Assembly: GCA_022747635.1 (NCBI GenBank)
Contig: JAKTNV010000024.1
Location: 5,446,665-5,510,664 of the forward strand
Direction of reading: 5' to 3'
Source: Hetaerina americana
Lineage: Eukaryota > Arthropoda > Insecta > Odonata > Calopterygidae
Length of the DNA: 64,000 bases
Shown: in pieces, positions 60,291 to 64,000 of the stretch
Numbering within the stretch: position 1 is the stretch's first letter
How the letters are laid out: every line of letters starts with the position of its first letter
Made by a program: the position numbers and the translations under genes
The notes under the pieces: generated by a model
Seen by the model: only the letters and a program-made list of their open reading frames with translations
Databases searched by the model: none
Told to the model about the DNA's origin: nothing

Positions 60291-61320
60291 CGCATTTCAA
60301 TATTTTCCTCTGGTTTATCCCACTCTCTCTCCCTCTTCCTTTTTTTTTTACTCTTTCCTCTTCCAAACCATTCCACTCCTCCTCATCCGGCAATATCAGA
60401 GCTTTCCACGGAACGCTCACGCAGCAGACTTCTCTTTTTTTCCCTCCCTCCCCCTCCCCCCACTCTTTATGCAACCTAGCCGACCGCCGCCATTGATGCG
60501 TGCGGGAAAGCGGGCGTATTTGTGTGACTCGAGAACACATCGAAACGGTTATCGTTCCTCAATCCATCCCTTCCATGCCCTCTCTCGTGGAGAGGCCAAT
60601 ATTGTGGTAATGCGAGCCGTGGGTGGTGACATGATGGATGAATTTCAGTGGAGGAGAGAAAGAGAGAGAGAGAGGTTTCGGATCGAGAGGGGAGGGAGGT
60701 GTGGGTAGCAGGTAGGGCTTTGCGCCCGTCGGAACTGCGGGAGGAGGAAGGGGTGGAAATCTTTCGGTTTTTTTCGATGGAATGGGTGAGGGGGTTGTTG
60801 GGATCGCTCCCGAAAGGGCAGGGGCCAATCAATGATGATGCAATGTCTTCCGGAAGAAATGGGGGAAAAAGGGATTCCCTTCGTCCCGACCCCGTCTCCC
60901 TCCCTCTTCTCTACCCCCCCCCTCCCCCAGCGCCCTTTCACCCCCGGCCAACTCTGCGCCACTGAAATTCAAATATCTCGCTGGAGTGTGCGTGGGGGTG
61001 AGGGCGAAGAAACTCTCGACTCGGCACCGGATGTGATGCTCAAGTGACGTTTAGCAGTGCGAGAGCTGTGGTTTCGGAGTGGCGGCATTTTTGAGCGTCG
61101 CATTCGATTCGGCGAGACTCGCTGAATGAAATGGGTGCCGTCATCTCGTGCAGTAATCCGAGCCACGACGACGTCCGCGGTGACGGCGTTCTATTGGATA
61201 TTCATTCACGCAGGATTCGGTGGGACGAGTCACGTCAGCAACACTTCCGTTTCTCGGTCGAGGATATTGCTCGTGATAGTTGTGTGATCATTCGACCTTG
61301 CGTGAGCCACCCTTGAAAAC
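60291..61320. other. Mixed pyrimidine/purine-rich and CpG-rich block
   Basis: C+T-rich at 60310-60465, a (GA)n run at about 60650-60675, C-rich again at 60890-60950, then CpG-rich at 60960-61300. An open frame at 61131-61316 starts MGAVISCSNPSHDD, a myristoylation-like N-terminus. It has no recognised domain and is kept only as a weak candidate first exon. Confidence 0.35.
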
Positions 61321-64000
61321 TGTCCGCGATCTTTTACAGCGCATTCGAGTTTATGAATGGGTGAATTTTTCAATAAATTTGTAATTTTTGACTGGGAAAA
61401 AAACTTCGAAAGGGCGTGTAAATGGTTTTTTTATTCGTTTGGACTGAAATATAGACACCGTCGATTTTGAAAATAAATTCATCGTTGTCTTGATGTATCG
61501 TCCGCGGTACAGATGTTTTGTCTTTCACGGATCCCTATGCTAATCTATCCTAGCTGCATCTATTTGTATCCGAAATAAAATTAAGATTATTCTCGAACAG
61601 CTTTCATGCATTTCTCCTCAAAACAAATTTTGAAAGGGGAAGAGGGCAATTGCAAAATATGATGTTCACAAATTAGAAGTTAGGTTTCTAGGTTTTACAG
61701 TGTAGGCTAGGAAATTAAGTCTTGCATCAATGTATACATATTGGGAAGATGGTTTTTATACATAGTAGGTCAACTGCCCACAAAGCACTTTCCACGATAT
61801 GTCATCGGAGAAATCCGAACTCCGAAATTTTCCTTTTCCCCAGTGTTTTCCTACCAAGTACAGGTACCGATAGTATTTTACCACCCTGTACCTTTATGTG
61901 GCGTAACACATTAGCGGCGTGGCTGCTAATCACTTGAAGTGATGGGGAAGCTTACTATTTTTTACTATCATTCTAATTATGCTTAACGACTTGGCATGAA
62001 GTGGATGAATGAGCGGGCGTTGTCAGCGAAGCTTTTCTCACGTATTTAATATTTTCGAGAGGAAAATTCCGCACATAAAAAAAATAAATTACCTCCCTCA
62101 TTGATGCTTTTTGACGAGCTCCTTTGTTTTTACCATGCCAGCAATGGCAACAATGTAAAAAAAACACAGGAAGAAAATAAACGTTCAGCAGTCTATATTT
62201 TTTTCATCTCGATCGAACCTTCTTCCAACAGTTATAACCCCAAACTTTTTTCATCCGCATATTTCCCAAGGAAGCAAAACTCTGAGAAAATACGTAGAAA
62301 CCTCTCGCGAACAACCTCCCTGTCTTCCTCTTGTCGCCCTTTGGGAACAAAGACTCCTCCATAAACTTCCTGAGGTTGACATTCCAAAAGCTTTGATTCC
62401 TGTTTAAGGATGAATGATGACATATCTTTACGCATTCTTCTTTCATATGCTCTCCATTTGGAGTGTATTATGATTTATTTTAGGACGGTTTCTTGCAATG
62501 TTTAAAATGTTTTTACGCCGTTAAATGTAGCTTTCGTATTTTTTATCGAAACACTCGGTAGTGACACTTGAGTGCGAATCGAAGTCAAGCTTTCTTTATA
62601 AATTCCGTTGCCATTGGATTCAAGAATCATTTTTGGAATCAAAACGCTTCAAAATGATTATAAATCTTGATGATAAACCTTATTTGATGGCATTTAATCG
62701 GTTGTTTAGCCGAGCAATTTTACATGTGCTGTATGTCTTTCATGCTATAAGAAAAAAACTCATAAGTCGTAATTGATCCGTTTCTTTCTATGTGGATATG
62801 GAATTGAATGTATGAATGCCCATTTTTTTCTCCACCTGCGATTCGCTTTTTATCAGCCTCTCAATACGGAGAGCCTGTAAATTTAGTCAACGAGGGCATT
62901 GAAATGATTTTATTTTCACCAGACAATGTGCTGTTGGTCGCAAAGCCGGACCCTTTATTGCTGCTAAAACCAGCACTGCATGCCGTGTCGTTTACTCCTA
63001 CTCCTCCTTGGCTACCCACGAGTGTACTCTTCTTCGTTTATGCGTGGGCCTGTATAAGCCTCTGGCGTACGCTGACCCGACGTCATTTTATGCGCCTTAT
63101 TATTTCCCATATCCTCTCACGAACTCGGTCCTAACTTTCGTCTCTTTCAATTTTCCATACCTTCCGAATCCCTCCCCTCGGCACCTATTTACAGACGCGC
63201 GTGCCCTTTATGCCGAAACAGCCCATCATCCCCCCTGCCCTCCTCTCTCCTGCTCCAAACTTTTCACGGTATGCCACGAATCCCTTTTTCACCCTCAGTC
63301 AGCCGCCACCCTTTCGAAGATCAATATCAAGTTATATTGCATTCGCTGCGAAATTCCTTCGGTTACTGCAGGCCTGTCAACTGAGCGACGGAAGTTGTTC
63401 GAGTTCATCAGGTCTCGCAGCACGTGAATCTCTGAAGAAAACCTTGACTTTAGTGTTATTTCATTTTAGGCTGGTTCCTGAATTAAGATGTGGCTCATTA
63501 TCGTTCTAAGGCCTGCGGGCTACTTCCCAAATCATTGAATTAATCACTACTGTGTAAGTGAGGGGACAGGCATTTTAAATCTCAAGCAGGTAGGCGGTTA
63601 TAAGATCTGCCCGAATAGAAATGGATTCACCGCCGTGGTTAAAGAATACTTTGATATTTTTACCGATTGGTTATCGAAGTTGCCCAGTTCTCATATTTTT
63701 TTAAATGTCAACAAAAAAAATAATTCAATTTACTGTCACGGCGGGGTAACATGCAGCTAAATCAGAATGGGGACCCGCTCCGAAACTTGAGTCCATTCAC
63801 ATGACTTTCAAACAATCAAAGCAGTGGAGGCATCATATTTTAACAGCTGCTAGGTTCAAAATATGTATTGGAAGCGATTTTCCCAAACCTATGCATTCGA
63901 TGGGTGGTTCCCAGGGTGGGTTAACTTCTGGAAAACTTTGTGGAAACCAGAAACCTCTCACGTATTGCCTCCTCTCATTCCTCTTCCTTCCTCCCTTTCT
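61321..64000. other. Non-coding spacer
   Basis: AT-rich sequence, with a pyrimidine-rich stretch at about 63130-63310. No gene, RNA or repeat recognised. Open frames reach 139 codons (63008-63427) without a domain. Confidence 0.45.

Noticed and set aside
1..64000. CRISPR array, bacterial operon or phage content
   Set aside because: No regularly spaced direct repeats of that kind and no prokaryotic gene organisation; the mobile elements and tRNA are eukaryotic.

Overview
The window looks like nuclear DNA of an arthropod, most likely an insect. It has two mariner-family DNA transposons, a Penelope-like retroelement with a GIY-YIG endonuclease, two families of non-LTR retrotransposon (LINE) debris, tRNA-derived SINEs, dense (AT)n and (CA)n microsatellites and one nuclear-type tRNA-Ser gene. 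There are no operon-like runs of genes. I could not support any exon of a host protein-coding gene, so the window reads as intergenic or intronic sequence. The exact species is not resolved.

Layout, left to right. 1-9.3 kb: pyrimidine-rich spacer, the 3' end of a LINE (called family B here), a LINE reverse-transcriptase remnant on the minus strand with its 3' UTR and (TGTAGA)n tail (family A), a second family A 3' end, a 73-bp inverted repeat and a 31-bp hairpin. 9.3-21.6 kb: spacer with two pyrimidine-rich tracts and no recognised gene. 21.6-24.8 kb: a 5'-truncated but open Penelope-like element with a hammerhead-like motif downstream, then two long (AT)n tracts. 24.8-46 kb: spacer with tRNA-derived SINE heads, a GC-rich strand-asymmetric block (39.4-40.6 kb), a palindrome, two more family A fragments and the best SINE copy (43.4 kb). 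46-50 kb: a small tandem repeat, tRNA-Ser(AGA) on the minus strand, a pyrimidine-rich block and a 254-bp AT-rich near-palindrome. 50.07-54.13 kb: a mariner split by a family B LINE inserted in the opposite orientation. 54-64 kb: spacer, several pyrimidine-rich tracts and a 753-bp internally deleted mariner with perfect 33-bp ends.

How the parts fit together. The LINE sits inside the mariner, so the mariner arrived first; a 9-bp target-site duplication and the mariner's own ends and TA duplication are all visible. Family B 3' ends occur at 1.4 kb and 51.2 kb, and family A 3' ends at 3.8, 6.6, 41.5 and 43.1 kb. Two tRNA-derived elements at 29.6 and 43.5 kb share both head and body, so they define one SINE family. 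The most biologically interesting objects are the Penelope-like element with its ribozyme-like motif, the mariner derivative that keeps only a DNA-binding domain, and several long perfect or near-perfect inverted repeats. I did not find a convincing new multi-gene system.
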